A stretch of DNA of 64,000 nucleotides from Paenibacillus sp. 598K (lineage in GTDB: Bacteria; Bacillota; Bacilli; Paenibacillales; Paenibacillaceae): positions 1 through 64,000 of the forward strand of contig NZ_BFBX01000083.1 in NCBI RefSeq assembly GCF_003851045.1. Reading direction: 5' to 3'. Made by a program: the position numbers and the translations under genes. Positions 25,835 to 36,200 of the stretch are shown piece after piece; the stretch's first letter is position 1; the number at the start of each line of letters is the position of its first letter. Under the pieces are notes generated by a model that had not been told where the DNA came from, did not search any database, and saw nothing but the letters and a program-made list of their open reading frames with translations.

Positions 25835-26590
25835 ATGTATAGCTCTTATGGTGCCTTGTGCACAGAAGTGTATGATCTGACCAAGCCGCTTGGTTTTTCG
25901 TTTGGCGATGTGGAGTATTATACCGAGCGTCTGTCTGGCGTGACTGGCAAAGTGCTCGAGGTCGGCTGCGGCTCGGGAAGAGTGATGATCCCGCTCATCC
26001 AGGCCGGTCTGGATGTGGAGGGGCTGGACAATTCCCCGGCGATGCTGGACTCCTGCAGGAGACAGTGCGCGCAGCTGCAGCTAACGCCGCGTTTGTATCA
26101 AGAGGAGATGTATGATTTTGAGCTGCCTCATCCGTATGAGGCGATCATCATCCCGGGCGGGTCGTTCCAGCTTATCGAGGGGCGTGCGCTGGCTATCACT
26201 GCGTTGGCGCATTTCAAAGCCTGCCTGACGTCTGGCGGTCGACTCATCCTGGATCTGTTCATCCCAACGGATGTGCAGGAGCATGCCCACTCCACCAAGA
26301 CGTGGACGACGCCGGATCAGGAGGTGCTGGTGCTGGAGGATCGCCGCATCGAGCGCGATCTGCTGGAGCAGCGCGTCGTCTCGTTGTTGAAGTATGAGAA
26401 GTGGAAGGACGGCAGCCTGCTCCAAACCGAGCTGCAGCGATTGCCTCTCAGCTGGTATGGCGTGTATGAGTTCGAGCTGATGCTGGAGAAGGCCGGATTT
26501 GCGGACATCGTCGTCTCGGCCGACTACCAGTACAAGCGGCAGCCGGAGCGTGCCGGACAGATGATCACCTATGAAGCGACGCGGGTGTAG
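25835..26590 (+). CDS. Class I SAM-dependent methyltransferase
   Basis: A 251-residue cytoplasmic enzyme. Motif I is VLEVGCGSGRVMIPLI near residues 42-57, and motif II GLDNSPAMLD follows. The frame then shows IIIPGGSFQLI and a C-terminal beta strand. The substrate is unknown; the fold is close to small-molecule methyltransferases. TGGAGG precedes the ATG, 17 bases after the PhzF stop. Confidence 0.88.
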   Translation: MYSSYGALCTEVYDLTKPLGFSFGDVEYYTERLSGVTGKVLEVGCGSGRVMIPLIQAGLDVEGLDNSPAMLDSCRRQCAQLQLTPRLYQEEMYDFELPHPYEAIIIPGGSFQLIEGRALAITALAHFKACLTSGGRLILDLFIPTDVQEHAHSTKTWTTPDQEVLVLEDRRIERDLLEQRVVSLLKYEKWKDGSLLQTELQRLPLSWYGVYEFELMLEKAGFADIVVSADYQYKRQPERAGQMITYEATRV

Positions 26591-26617
26591 CTAGTCATTC
26601 GTGAGAGGAGGCAGCCG

Positions 26618-27112
26618 ATGTTCTATGTGAATGCGAGAGCGATTATCGAAAGAGCGGTCGATGGAAAGCGTGAGATCGTCATCCAGCGACGGATGAAGCC
26701 GGATGCGCCCGGGAAGCTCGAGCTGCCCGGCGGACGGATCGAGCCCTTCGAGCCGTTGCTGGATGCGTTGGTCCGCGAGGTGAAGGAAGAGACCGGACTA
26801 GATGTGATTACGATCGAAGGTCAGGAGACACGTGTCGCTACGACAGGGATCAATCCTGACTTTGTTGTGGAATGCTTGCGGCCGTTCGCAGCCTATCAGA
26901 CGGTGCGAGGTCCCGTAGACTCGCTCGGCTATTACTTCCGCTGCGAGGCAAGCGGCGAGCTGCTGGAAGCGGGCGACGATACGTCAGAGGTGAGGTGGAT
27001 GGCGGTCGGCGAGCTGCAAGCGCTATTCGATCAAGACCCGCTTGCCTTCGCCGATGTGGACCGGGCGGGCATCCTGTATTATCTGAACTCGGGTAAGGGG
27101 CGATCAACATGA
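26618..27112 (+). CDS. Nudix hydrolase
   Basis: A 164-residue protein with the Nudix box GGRIEPFEPLLDALVREVKE followed by ETGL around residues 36-59. GAGAGGAGG precedes the ATG. It overlaps the next DinB-family gene by ATGA, so they are translationally coupled. It is the third Nudix enzyme within 6 kb. The substrate is unknown. Confidence 0.87.
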   Translation: MFYVNARAIIERAVDGKREIVIQRRMKPDAPGKLELPGGRIEPFEPLLDALVREVKEETGLDVITIEGQETRVATTGINPDFVVECLRPFAAYQTVRGPVDSLGYYFRCEASGELLEAGDDTSEVRWMAVGELQALFDQDPLAFADVDRAGILYYLNSGKGRST

Positions 27113-27576
27113 CGATCTATCGCGAGTGGTTGATCCGTAAGTTCGAGGAGATCAAGCGGCGGACGCAAAAGGCAATCGAGCAGCTCGACGACTCCCAACT
27201 GAACTGGGACCCGGACGTGCATAGTCACAACATCCCGGCCCTGTTGCGCCATATCGAGGGCAATATGAAGGAGCGTATCGTGAAGGGCATCCGGGGTGAG
27301 CCGATCACGCGTGACCGGGAGCGGGAATTCGCCAAGGACGGGATGAGTCGGGAGGAGGCGCTTGCCCTGATCGGCGACACGATGGATGAGATCGTCCGTA
27401 CGGTAACAGGGATGACGGAGGCGCAATTCGAAGACACTCAAGTCGTGAGAGGCAGGGATCGTACCCATCTGGACATGCTGCTGCAATGCGCGGCGCATTA
27501 CTCGGAGCATATGGGACAGATCCTGTTTATTGCCAAGCAGCACAAGCAAGCGAGCTACCGGTCGACATCGGTGTAG
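27109..27576 (+). CDS. DinB-family protein (DUF1572-like)
   Basis: A 155-residue helical protein. It has the motif NIPALLRHIEGNMKERIVKG near residue 45 and a C-terminal CAAHYSEHMGQILFIAKQ, giving the three metal-ligand histidines typical of DinB/DUF1572 proteins. It overlaps the preceding Nudix gene by four bases. The function is unknown; the family is linked to thiol-dependent stress reactions. Confidence 0.82.
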   Translation: MTIYREWLIRKFEEIKRRTQKAIEQLDDSQLNWDPDVHSHNIPALLRHIEGNMKERIVKGIRGEPITRDREREFAKDGMSREEALALIGDTMDEIVRTVTGMTEAQFEDTQVVRGRDRTHLDMLLQCAAHYSEHMGQILFIAKQHKQASYRSTSV

Positions 27577-27663
27577 TCTGGCCCTTCCAAGGGCAGGGCC
27601 GCGCAGGCGATCGTAGCTCGGATGCAGACGCGATCCAGAAGGCGCGCGCCCTATACAACGCAC

Positions 27664-27703
27664 CACCGAAACGGCGCCGTATGCAGAGGCGCTGTTTTTG
27701 GTG
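27664..27703 (+). terminator. Terminator, possibly bidirectional
   Basis: AACGGCGCC pairs with GGCGCTGTT (one mismatch), the flanking CACC/GGTG can extend the stem, and TTTTT follows. The rest of 27577-27911 has an A-rich triplet repeat of AAAACCGAGA-like units at about 27770-27800 and no gene. Confidence 0.7.
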
Positions 27704-27911
27704 TGCCTCCGTTCTGATCAAGGTGTGACAATCGGACGAAGAATTTGTCGATAAGGCTAGAAAATCCGAAGAAAACCGAGAAAAACCGAGAAAAACCGGG
27801 AAGGTTCGTACTAACGACCCATCGTGGCCTATGTACAACCGCTCATTGTACAATCCTTGCGCGCGCAGTAAAATGTGGTACAGATGTGCAAGGGTGCAGG
27901 GGGCTACAGCT

Positions 27912-29471
27912 ATGTTCAAAGTATTGCTGGTGGATGACGAGGTGTTCGTGCGGAAGGGACTGCAAAAGCTGATCCGATGGAGCGACTACGATTGCGCGGT
28001 CGTCGGCGAAGCCAAGCATGGGGGCGAGGCGCTGGAGCTGATCCGCCAACTCGAGCCGGATCTGGTCGTGACAGACATAATGATGCCGGTGCTGGACGGG
28101 CTGGAGCTGGTCCGACTGGCGCAGGAGGAGGCTTGCGCCACGCCGGAGTTCATCCTCGTCAGCGGGCACAATGAGTTCAAATACGCGCAGCAAGCAATCC
28201 GTTACGGCGTCCAGGACTACATCCTGAAGCCGATCGATGTCATGGAGCTGGCTAGCCGGCTGGAGAAGTTGGCAGACAAGATGCGACGCAAACAAATGAT
28301 AGCGCTTGCAGGAGAGGGTAATACATCGGGTATGCTGCTCGAGACGCTGGTGCAACAACGTCTGGAGCCTGAGGAAGAGGCGCGATATGCGGAAGCGCTC
28401 GGGCTGGTGGACGAGCGACGGATGCTCTTCGTCTGGGCGGAGGTTCAGACCGAGGCCGAGCTAACGGCCGACAGCCTCAGGCACATCCGGGAGCAGCTCG
28501 TCGCCGACGACGAGCTGCTGCTGGACGTTCCTGTGTTGGAGAGGCAGCCGGGGCTGTTCGGGATACTGCTCCAGGAGCCGCTGCTAGGGTCTGGAGATGC
28601 AGACATCACATTGACGCTGGAGCAGCTGCAGTGCCGGATGGCGGCGAGGCTGCGGCTGACAGTGATCCTCTACGTCGGCGACTCCGTAGCGCGCATCGCC
28701 GAGCTGCGACACACCTACGACAGCGCGTCCGAGGCGATGAAGCACAAGTACGCCGAGGAAGGCAGCCTGCTGGTGTGCTATGGGGACGTGAAGGAGCGAC
28801 CGCTTTGTCTCGCCGCTATTGATCCGTCGATGCAAGAGCAGCTGATGGTAGCGCTGGAGGAGTATGACCGGGCCGCTCTGTCAGACGCTACAGCAACGGT
28901 GTTCCAGATGTTCCGCGAGCAGCGATATGCCCTGGCGGCCGTCATCAGCGGGTTAGGCCAGCTAGGCGTTCGCTTCATCGGCGTCATCCGGCAGATGGGC
29001 GGAGACGCCGAGATTGAGCAGCAACTGCTGGAGACGATGGAGCGCGCGTCCCCGACCTGGAGCCTAGCGCAGTTGAGGCGGCATTTCCAACAGATGACCG
29101 AGCGGGCAGCCAGCCAGATCGCCAGGCTGCGTCAGACTCAGCGCAAGGGAGACATTGATCGGATCAAGCAGTATATCGATACGCACTTCCGGGACAATCT
29201 CAATCTGAAGGGTATCGCCGGCAAGTTCTACATGAATCCCGTCTATCTGGGTCAGCTCTTCCGCAAAACGTACGGCGTCTACTTCAACGACTATCTGCTC
29301 GAGCTGCGGGTGGAGGAAGCGAAGCGGCTGCTCCGTCAGACCGACCTGCGGGTGTATGAGATTGCGGCCAAGGTTGGCATCCCGGTCCCGAACTATTTTA
29401 CCAGTCAGTTCGAGAAGCGAGAGCGGATCTCGCCTGTGGAATACCGCGAACGGCTCGGCTATCATGACTGA
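27912..29471 (+). CDS. Response regulator with AraC-type output domain, YesN type
   Basis: A 519-residue regulator. The receiver domain (1-120) begins MFKVLLVDDEVFVRKGLQKL, with phospho-acceptor Asp55 (LVVTDIMMPV) and the conserved lysine in YILKPID. The C-terminal ~100 residues are an AraC-type DNA-binding domain (LNLKGIAGKFYMNPVYLGQL; ending RISPVEYRERL). An open frame continues upstream to 27831, but AGGGGGC and the MFKVLLVDDE start fix 27912. Here the regulator precedes the kinase, and the orphan binding protein at 31277 follows, making a likely sensor unit. Confidence 0.92.
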   Translation: MFKVLLVDDEVFVRKGLQKLIRWSDYDCAVVGEAKHGGEALELIRQLEPDLVVTDIMMPVLDGLELVRLAQEEACATPEFILVSGHNEFKYAQQAIRYGVQDYILKPIDVMELASRLEKLADKMRRKQMIALAGEGNTSGMLLETLVQQRLEPEEEARYAEALGLVDERRMLFVWAEVQTEAELTADSLRHIREQLVADDELLLDVPVLERQPGLFGILLQEPLLGSGDADITLTLEQLQCRMAARLRLTVILYVGDSVARIAELRHTYDSASEAMKHKYAEEGSLLVCYGDVKERPLCLAAIDPSMQEQLMVALEEYDRAALSDATATVFQMFREQRYALAAVISGLGQLGVRFIGVIRQMGGDAEIEQQLLETMERASPTWSLAQLRRHFQQMTERAASQIARLRQTQRKGDIDRIKQYIDTHFRDNLNLKGIAGKFYMNPVYLGQLFRKTYGVYFNDYLLELRVEEAKRLLRQTDLRVYEIAAKVGIPVPNYFTSQFEKRERISPVEYRERLGYHD

Positions 29472-29484
29472 ACGGGGGAGGCGC

Positions 29485-31260
29485 ATGCGCATAAGACGTC
29501 TGCTGCATCATATGAAGCTGCGGGACAAGCTGCTGCTTACCCATCTGTTGGCCGTATTCTTGCCGCTCGTCCTGACGAACGTCATCTTCTACCAGGTGAC
29601 GACAGGACATATCCAGAGTCAAAAAATCCGCGATGCGACGCTGGCGCTCGAGAGCATCAAGGGCTCCTTGCGATCGGCGGTCGATCAAGCGGCCGCGCTT
29701 TCGTATGCCCTCTATGCCGATCGCACATTTAACGAATACTTGTCTCGTCGGTATGCAAGCCCCTCCGAATATGTGCGCGCCTACGATACGTACATCCGGC
29801 AAGCCTTCTCCGACCCGGACAAAAGTCTGTTAAGCGAGCTGCAGTACAAGGTGTACACGGATAACCCGACCATCCTGACAGGTTATGTCGAGCCGCTTAC
29901 CGAGGAGGTCAAGCGCTCCGGCTGGTACCTTCAATTCAATTCGTTTTTCGTGCCATACGCATCGCTGATCAGCAGCAACGACGCATTCAGCCTCGTCCGG
30001 CGGCTGGACAACTACGAGGCCAACGGGTATCGTCAGATCCTCAAGATCGATCTGAACATGGAGCGGATGCGCGCCAATGTCCGCGAGCATGGCTTCGACG
30101 GCAACGTCTATCTGGTCGATCCGGGGGGACGCGTCCAGTTGAGCAATGACCCGTCGGCTTCCCAGCCGGGCCAGCCCGTCATGCTGGGGGATATCCCGAT
30201 ATCTGCCGACGACGAGCGGTTCGAGACGGCATACGCCGGCATTCACTACCTCGATGGCTGGACGCTGCACGGCATCATCGATCAGGCCGTCGTCTTCCGG
30301 GAGGTGCAGCAGTCGCGCGCCTTCATCATCGTATTGGCGTTGATCAACCTCGTCGTCCCCTCGCTCATCCTCACGGGCATGTCGCGCTCGCTCCATCAGC
30401 GGCTTCAGCGCATCCTCAAGCATATGAAGCAGGTCAAGCATCAGAACTTCGAGCGGATCCCGGAGGAGCCGTCCCGCGACGAGATCGGCCAGTTGACGAG
30501 CGAATTCAACCGGATGACGACTCAGATCGACACGCTGATCAATGATGTGTACCGGGCGGATATACAGAGGAAGGATCTCGAGCTGAAGCGTCAGCAGGCA
30601 CAGCTGCATGCGCTGCACAGTCAGATCAACCCGCACTTCCTGTTCAACGCGCTCGAGTCGATACGGATGCGTAGCGTCATCAAGGGCGAGGAGGAGACGG
30701 CGGACATCATCCACAGCATGGCCGTCATGTTCCGCAAGTCCATCTCCTGGCACCGCGAGTGGATCACGCTGCGAGAGGAGCTGGGTGCGATCCGCTCCTT
30801 CCTGGAGATTCAGAAATATCGGTTCGATGACCAGTTCGACTATGACATCCAGGTGGAGGATGCGGTACTGGAGGAGCAGCTGCCCAATATGATCTTCCTC
30901 CCCTTTGTGGAGAATGCGAGCCTTCACGGCATCGAGGCGATGCCGCAGATCGGCATCATCCGCATCCGTGTCGGCAGGCAGGGCAGTCGGCTCCGATTTA
31001 CGCTGGAGGACAACGGCACGGGGATGTCGGCCGCACAGCTCGAGGAGATCCGCCGTTACCTGGCCCGAGACGATGCGATGGGAGAGCGGGTCGGGATCAA
31101 AAACACGTATTATCGCCTGAAGCTGATCTACGGCGATCGCTTCACCTTCCATATCCACAGCAAAGAGGGGAAGGGGACGCGGATCGAGATCCGGTTGCCG
31201 CTGCAGGCGTCGATGCAGGGAGAAGCGGGCGATTCGGCAAGGGATGCCGTTACAGGATGA
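29485..31260 (+). CDS. Sensor histidine kinase, YesM type
   Basis: A 591-residue membrane kinase with a first membrane helix near residues 20-40, an extracytoplasmic sensor domain, a second helix near 275-295, a HAMP region, the H-box INPHFLFNALES with His384, and a HATPase domain (VENASLHGIE; EDNGTGMSAAQ). GGGGGAGG lies four bases before the ATG at 29485. An ATG at 29464 overlaps the stop codon of the response-regulator gene and is an alternative. The binding lipoprotein gene begins 16 bases after this stop. Confidence 0.92.
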   Translation: MRIRRLLHHMKLRDKLLLTHLLAVFLPLVLTNVIFYQVTTGHIQSQKIRDATLALESIKGSLRSAVDQAAALSYALYADRTFNEYLSRRYASPSEYVRAYDTYIRQAFSDPDKSLLSELQYKVYTDNPTILTGYVEPLTEEVKRSGWYLQFNSFFVPYASLISSNDAFSLVRRLDNYEANGYRQILKIDLNMERMRANVREHGFDGNVYLVDPGGRVQLSNDPSASQPGQPVMLGDIPISADDERFETAYAGIHYLDGWTLHGIIDQAVVFREVQQSRAFIIVLALINLVVPSLILTGMSRSLHQRLQRILKHMKQVKHQNFERIPEEPSRDEIGQLTSEFNRMTTQIDTLINDVYRADIQRKDLELKRQQAQLHALHSQINPHFLFNALESIRMRSVIKGEEETADIIHSMAVMFRKSISWHREWITLREELGAIRSFLEIQKYRFDDQFDYDIQVEDAVLEEQLPNMIFLPFVENASLHGIEAMPQIGIIRIRVGRQGSRLRFTLEDNGTGMSAAQLEEIRRYLARDDAMGERVGIKNTYYRLKLIYGDRFTFHIHSKEGKGTRIEIRLPLQASMQGEAGDSARDAVTG

Positions 31261-31276
31261 AAGGAGCTGCGGAAGG

Positions 31277-32953
31277 ATGAGACAAACAGGGCGGCGTCTA
31301 TGGGGAATGGCCGTATTGCTGGCGTTGCTGAGCGCTGCGGGCTGCACGCAGGAGGACGGCTCCCATGTACGATTGACGGGGGACCCGGATGCGCTCGATC
31401 TTCGACCTGTTACCTTGACATATTTTCATTTTGGGCAGGGCAGGAGAGATGCGCTGCTGAGCGAGACGATCATCGGCAAGCGGCTGCTGGCGGAGACGGG
31501 CGTGGACTTCCGATTGCAGTACCTGACCGGCGACAGCGCGACCAAGGCAGGGGTGATGGTCGCCAGCGGCGATTATCCCGATGTGATCAGCTCCAGCGGA
31601 GAGATGGCGCAGCTGCTCGATGCCGGGGCCTATATCCCGCTCGACGAACTGATCGCCTGGCACGGGCCGAACATCGAGCGCGTCTACAGTCCTTACTACG
31701 ACCAGATGCGTGCCGAGGACGGCAAGCTCTATACGCTGCCATTCACGGCGCATCAGGGCTATACGCCCGATGCAGAGATCCGGGGCGGGGCGTTCTACAT
31801 CCAGCGCTCAGTGCTGCGAGAGTTCGGCTATCCCCGTATTCGCACGCTCGACGAATACGTCGAGCTGATCCGGCAGTACCGCGACCGTTATCCTGTCGTC
31901 GATGGCAAGCCGACGGTCGGCTTCGTCATCCCGGCAGGCATGACGAACAGCTTTTACACGCTGCAAAATCCGGCCATGCATCTCGACGGCTATCCTAACG
32001 ATGGCCCTGTGATGATCGACATGCAGACGCTCGAGGCCAAGCTCGTCGCGGGCACCGGGCAGCAGAAGCGCTGGCTGCAAAAGCTCAACGAGATGCATGC
32101 GCTGGGCCTCTTCGATCCCGAGTCCTTCACCTTGAACAAGGATCAATATCTAAACAAGCTGACCTCGGGCAATGTGCTCGGGTATTTCAGCTACCAATGG
32201 CAGATCGCCGAGGCGGACAAGCAGCTGAAGGCCGCTGGCGTGGACGACAAGCGATATGCGCCGCTGCCGCTCGTGTTCGACGAGGGAACAAGGGATCAAT
32301 ATGTGGACCCGCCCGGCTTCGTCAACAATTATGGCATCGGCATCTCCGTCAAAGCCGAGGACCCGGTGCGGATTATTCGCTACTTTGACCATCTGCTTAA
32401 GGAGGAGAGCCAGATCCTCGTCTCCTGGGGGATCGAGGGCGAGACGTACAGTGTCGATGCGCAGGGACGGTTCTATTACACGGACGAGCAGATCCGCTAC
32501 CACGAGGACCCGGAGCTGAGCCGCAGCTACGGCTTTGCCTATTTTGACACCGATTGGCCGCGCTATGGCATTAATTCCGTGCTGGCGGACGGCAACGCCT
32601 ACTATCCGGGCAATCAGCCGGAGGTGTACAACAAGCTGTATACCGAAGGGGATCGCCGGATCCTGGACGCCTACGGGGCAAGCACATTCACCGGCTACTT
32701 CAGCGAGCCGCTCGCGCGGCCATGGTTCCCGGCCTGGTCGATCCCGCTGCCGCTGGACTCGCGCGCCGAAGTATTTCTGAGCCGGGCCGAGGAGCTGCAG
32801 CGGCGGGAGCTGCCGAGGCTGATCCTGGAGCCGCCGGATGCATTTGAACCGTTATGGGACGCCTACGCCGGGGAGCTGGCCGCGCTCGACAAGCGTATCT
32901 ACGAGGAGACGATGACGCGGGCGGTGCGGCAGCGGGCAGCCGGTCGTGGTTAG
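31277..32953 (+). CDS. Orphan solute-binding lipoprotein, LplA type
   Basis: A 558-residue extracellular binding protein with a lipobox SAAGC, Cys23 as the lipidation site. The length and motifs (TLDEYVELIRQYRDRYP; TFTGYFSEP) match the LplA group, like the protein at 3617. No permease or ATPase genes flank it. It sits directly after a YesN/YesM pair with short gaps, so it may act as a sensory co-receptor for the kinase or donate ligand to another importer such as the LplB/YtcP pair at 2614-6128 (inference). AAGGAG precedes the ATG; a frame-compatible ATG at 31244 lies inside the kinase gene. Confidence 0.88.
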   Translation: MRQTGRRLWGMAVLLALLSAAGCTQEDGSHVRLTGDPDALDLRPVTLTYFHFGQGRRDALLSETIIGKRLLAETGVDFRLQYLTGDSATKAGVMVASGDYPDVISSSGEMAQLLDAGAYIPLDELIAWHGPNIERVYSPYYDQMRAEDGKLYTLPFTAHQGYTPDAEIRGGAFYIQRSVLREFGYPRIRTLDEYVELIRQYRDRYPVVDGKPTVGFVIPAGMTNSFYTLQNPAMHLDGYPNDGPVMIDMQTLEAKLVAGTGQQKRWLQKLNEMHALGLFDPESFTLNKDQYLNKLTSGNVLGYFSYQWQIAEADKQLKAAGVDDKRYAPLPLVFDEGTRDQYVDPPGFVNNYGIGISVKAEDPVRIIRYFDHLLKEESQILVSWGIEGETYSVDAQGRFYYTDEQIRYHEDPELSRSYGFAYFDTDWPRYGINSVLADGNAYYPGNQPEVYNKLYTEGDRRILDAYGASTFTGYFSEPLARPWFPAWSIPLPLDSRAEVFLSRAEELQRRELPRLILEPPDAFEPLWDAYAGELAALDKRIYEETMTRAVRQRAAGRG

Positions 32954-32984
32954 AATTACCGAAGCCTAGTGTCCCCGGACAGCT

Positions 32985-33036
32985 CGGGTCAAGGTCGCCG
33001 CTCATTGACTGAGATGGTGTTGCCTTGACCCGTTTT
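32985..33036 (+). terminator. Rho-independent terminator after the orphan binding protein
   Basis: CGGGTCAAGG and CCTTGACCCG form a perfect 10-bp stem with a 28-base loop, followed by TTTT. Confidence 0.85.
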
Positions 33037-33095
33037 CACTTTAATTTTCATACTACAAACTAAAGTCTCTTGTATCATCAGCAGCGTTAATCACT

Positions 33096-33103
33096 GGTAT
33101 AAT
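33096..33103 (+). promoter_or_regulatory. Extended -10 promoter of the GH30-like gene
   Basis: GGTATAAT preceded by CT (TGn-TATAAT), the same form as at 8699 and 20498. It lies about 40 bases before the leader ORF at 33144. Confidence 0.6.
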
Positions 33104-33143
33104 GAAAGCGGATTCATAAATAGCAGATGAAAGGAGTCGACAT

Positions 33144-33212
33144 ATGCTAAAACGGTCCTATATCCGACAAAAAACATCGTTATACAAAGATAAAGGAGGA
33201 ACAGATCTATGA
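33144..33212 (+). CDS. 22-codon leader ORF coupled to the GH30-like gene
   Basis: An ATG with AAAGGAG seven bases upstream opens a 22-codon frame beginning MLKRSYIRQKTSL. Its stop TGA overlaps the next ATG as ATGA. The ribosome site of the large gene (AAAGGAGGA) lies inside this ORF. The peptide is basic and has no recognisable family. The arrangement suggests translational coupling or a regulatory leader. Confidence 0.55.
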   Translation: MLKRSYIRQKTSLYKDKGGTDL

Positions 33213-36200
33213 CTACACTCGCCCGGCGACAAACGGTCGCCATCCTCATCGCACTGTCCATGCTGCTCTCGCTGCTCGCGCCCGCGGCCTTCGCCACCGT
33301 GGCGCAAGCGGAGGAGGGTGGGGCAGGAGGAGTGCCTCAGCCCGAAACGACGCTGCAAGCTGATGAGGCGTCGCAGACGGCGCAAGCAGCGCCAGTGGCC
33401 GCTCCAGCTCAGGTCGAGGCCAATTGGTATACGACCTACCAGACGATGGACGGCGTAGGCGCAGCCTACGCGTACACGCCCTCCATCCATATGATGCAGT
33501 TGGCGACAGCCGGTCATCAGGACAAGGTGCGACGGCTGCTCGATCTGACCTTCGACGAGCGGGACGGGACCGGCCACGACATCGCCCGCGTCATCATCGG
33601 CGACAATGGCGGTCTCACCGCTACCGGCACGGCAGCCAGTCCCGGCTTCAACCCGGCGACTGGGCTGCTGGCCGATGTGGCCAATCCGGGCTTCGACATC
33701 GAGGGACATCCGATCCCGCGGCGCGGCACCGCAGGCCAGTACGGCTACAAGATCGAGGCCGAGAATCGCTACTACGACGGCAACACCGACAGCATCTGGC
33801 CGGTAGAGCCCGACCATGCGCCGGGCACGCTGGTGCCGCTCGAGGGCTTCGTCTGGGAGTACGACACCTGGGAGCGGCCGATCGCCAATGACATCGGCGG
33901 TCCGACCAACCTCGTCGGCCCGCGCGGAGAGGACCCTGTCATCCACAAGGACGGGCCTCGCACGCGCAAGGAGCTATTCGACTTCGACCAGGTGTGGACG
34001 ATGCGCCAAGCGATGCAGTACGGCGTCGACCAATTTTACGCTTGCGTCTGGACGGTCCCGTACTGGATGAGCAACTCCAACGCCAACGCGCCGGGCAAGA
34101 TCGTCCGCGGCGATACAGCGATAATCGACGGCAAGCCGGTCAAGATCTATTATCAGGCCTTCGCAGACTATCTCGTCTACTACATCAAGGGGATGTGGGA
34201 GCAGTGGGGCATCCCGATCACGCATATCGGCCCGTTCAATGAGGTCGATCTGGCAGGCGGCACCGCAGTGTATGTCACCGAGATCATCAACGACTATATC
34301 GGGCCGACGCTGAAGCGGTCCGTCGAGCCGGGCGGCGCGCTGCACGACATCGTCAGTCCCGAGGGCAAGACGATCGACTTCGTTCCTGAGCTGGTCGCCG
34401 TCGACGGCACCAATCTGAACGCCTCGATCAGCCGGGGCGGCCAGGCGTTCGCGCAGGTCGACGAAGCGACAGCAACGCCGAAAAATCCGTACCTCGACGT
34501 CTTCTCGACGCATCTGTACGGCACGGTAGGGATCGGTACGGACGAGCGCAAGCTGTACCATACCGGCGACTTCTCGCAGAGCCCGCTCGACTATACGACG
34601 GCTGGCAATCGCTACCCGGAGTACCTGACGCGCTACAAGCTCTGGCAGACGGAATTCATGAACCAGGATACCGGAGACGGCTCCGCCGGAGCCTATACGA
34701 ACCGCTACGGCAATCAGAACATCAACGACGCCGTACGCTGGTCCAATCTGATGACGAATATGTTTACGAGCAATCCGGGCTTCAACGGCTTTATCTGGTG
34801 GAGTATGTGGGACAGCAACGGAGTCGACGGCTCCGACCTGATCCGTTTTGTCACGTCCAACTCCCAGCAGGAGCCGGGACGGATCAGTACGCTGACAGGG
34901 GAATATCGGATCTTCAAGCGGTTTTACAGCTTCGGGCATTTCTCGCGCTTTATGAACCGCGGCGACGTCCGATTCGATGTCACCCGGGCGCCCGCTGAGG
35001 ATATCAACATCGTCGCCTTCCGGCCGCAGGATCATAGCGACTTCGCGATCACGGTCAGCAACGCGAGGAACGATGACAGCATCCAGCCGCTGGCGTTCAC
35101 GCTGAAGGACTTCCCGAAGGGGACCGCGAGCGTCACTGTATTCCGTACCTCGGGTCATGAGAATCAGCAGAAGCTCGGGACGATCCCGGTCCAGGACGGC
35201 AAGTTCGTCATCGACATCCCGTCGGCGAGCGTTGTCACGATCGTGCCGAGCGACGGTCGGTATGCCACCTTCAACAGTCTGGGCGGCGAGCGCGATATCT
35301 TCTCCTCGCTGGAAGCGGAGGCCGGCGACAACGGCGTACGCGGCGACGCGCAGGGCGCTGCCGGCCGACCGGACGAAGCGGTCACGCTGCATGACGGCGG
35401 CTATCTCGCCTATCGCAATGTGAACTTCGCCGATGGCTCAGCCAATGGCGGCGTCGTCCGCCGACATCTGCTCTATCTGACTGCTCAGGCCAAGGCTGCC
35501 AAGGGCGGACGACTGAGCGGCTATGTCCTGCCGGTCGGTACGGAGGCAGCGAGCGTCGAGGATATCGTGACCAAGGGCCGCAAGGTAGCGGAGATCGCGA
35601 TCCCGGCCAACGCTCGCTACGGCAGCTATCAGACGATGGTGGCGACCGGCGATCTGAGCGCCTACGGGCACAAGGATCTCTATCTCGTCGCCGACACGGA
35701 TGGAGCGAGCGACACGATTGTCATCGACCGCTTCCTGTTCGGCGCCAATGACGGCGACTGGAGCGCAGCAGGCAACAACTCTGTCGTCGCCATCCCCGGC
35801 AATCTGTTGCGCAACGGCGATTTCGATACCGTCAATGCGGCGAGCGCCGAGCATTGGTCGACAGGTCGATACGAGGACGGGACCTTCGCGACATCCGTCA
35901 CGGGTCCGGTACTGGCGGCCGATACGATCCAGAGCTACTCGGGCCTGTCGCGGTATCTGAAGAACAGCTCCGGCTCGCGGGTAGCCGGCTCAGGCAAGCT
36001 GAGCGGTCGGATCGACGCCGAGCTTCAGTATGACGGCATCTGGCAGGATCTGACCGGTAAGCTGACGCCTGGCGAGAGCTATGACTTCAAGGGCTACTTC
36101 CTCTCCATGCAGCATCGTCCGGAGAGCTATGACCACGCAGCCGATCACCCCGGCGATGTCGAGGTGGCGCTCGCATATTATGATGCGGAGGGCGAGTCGC

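Noticed and set aside
27768-27802. AAAACCGAGA-type short repeat as a regulatory array
   Set aside because: Only three imperfect 10-base units; too short to call more than low-complexity DNA.
27837-27868. TTGTACAA palindrome upstream of the response regulator
   Set aside because: An 8-base palindrome without a second copy or known match; could be chance.
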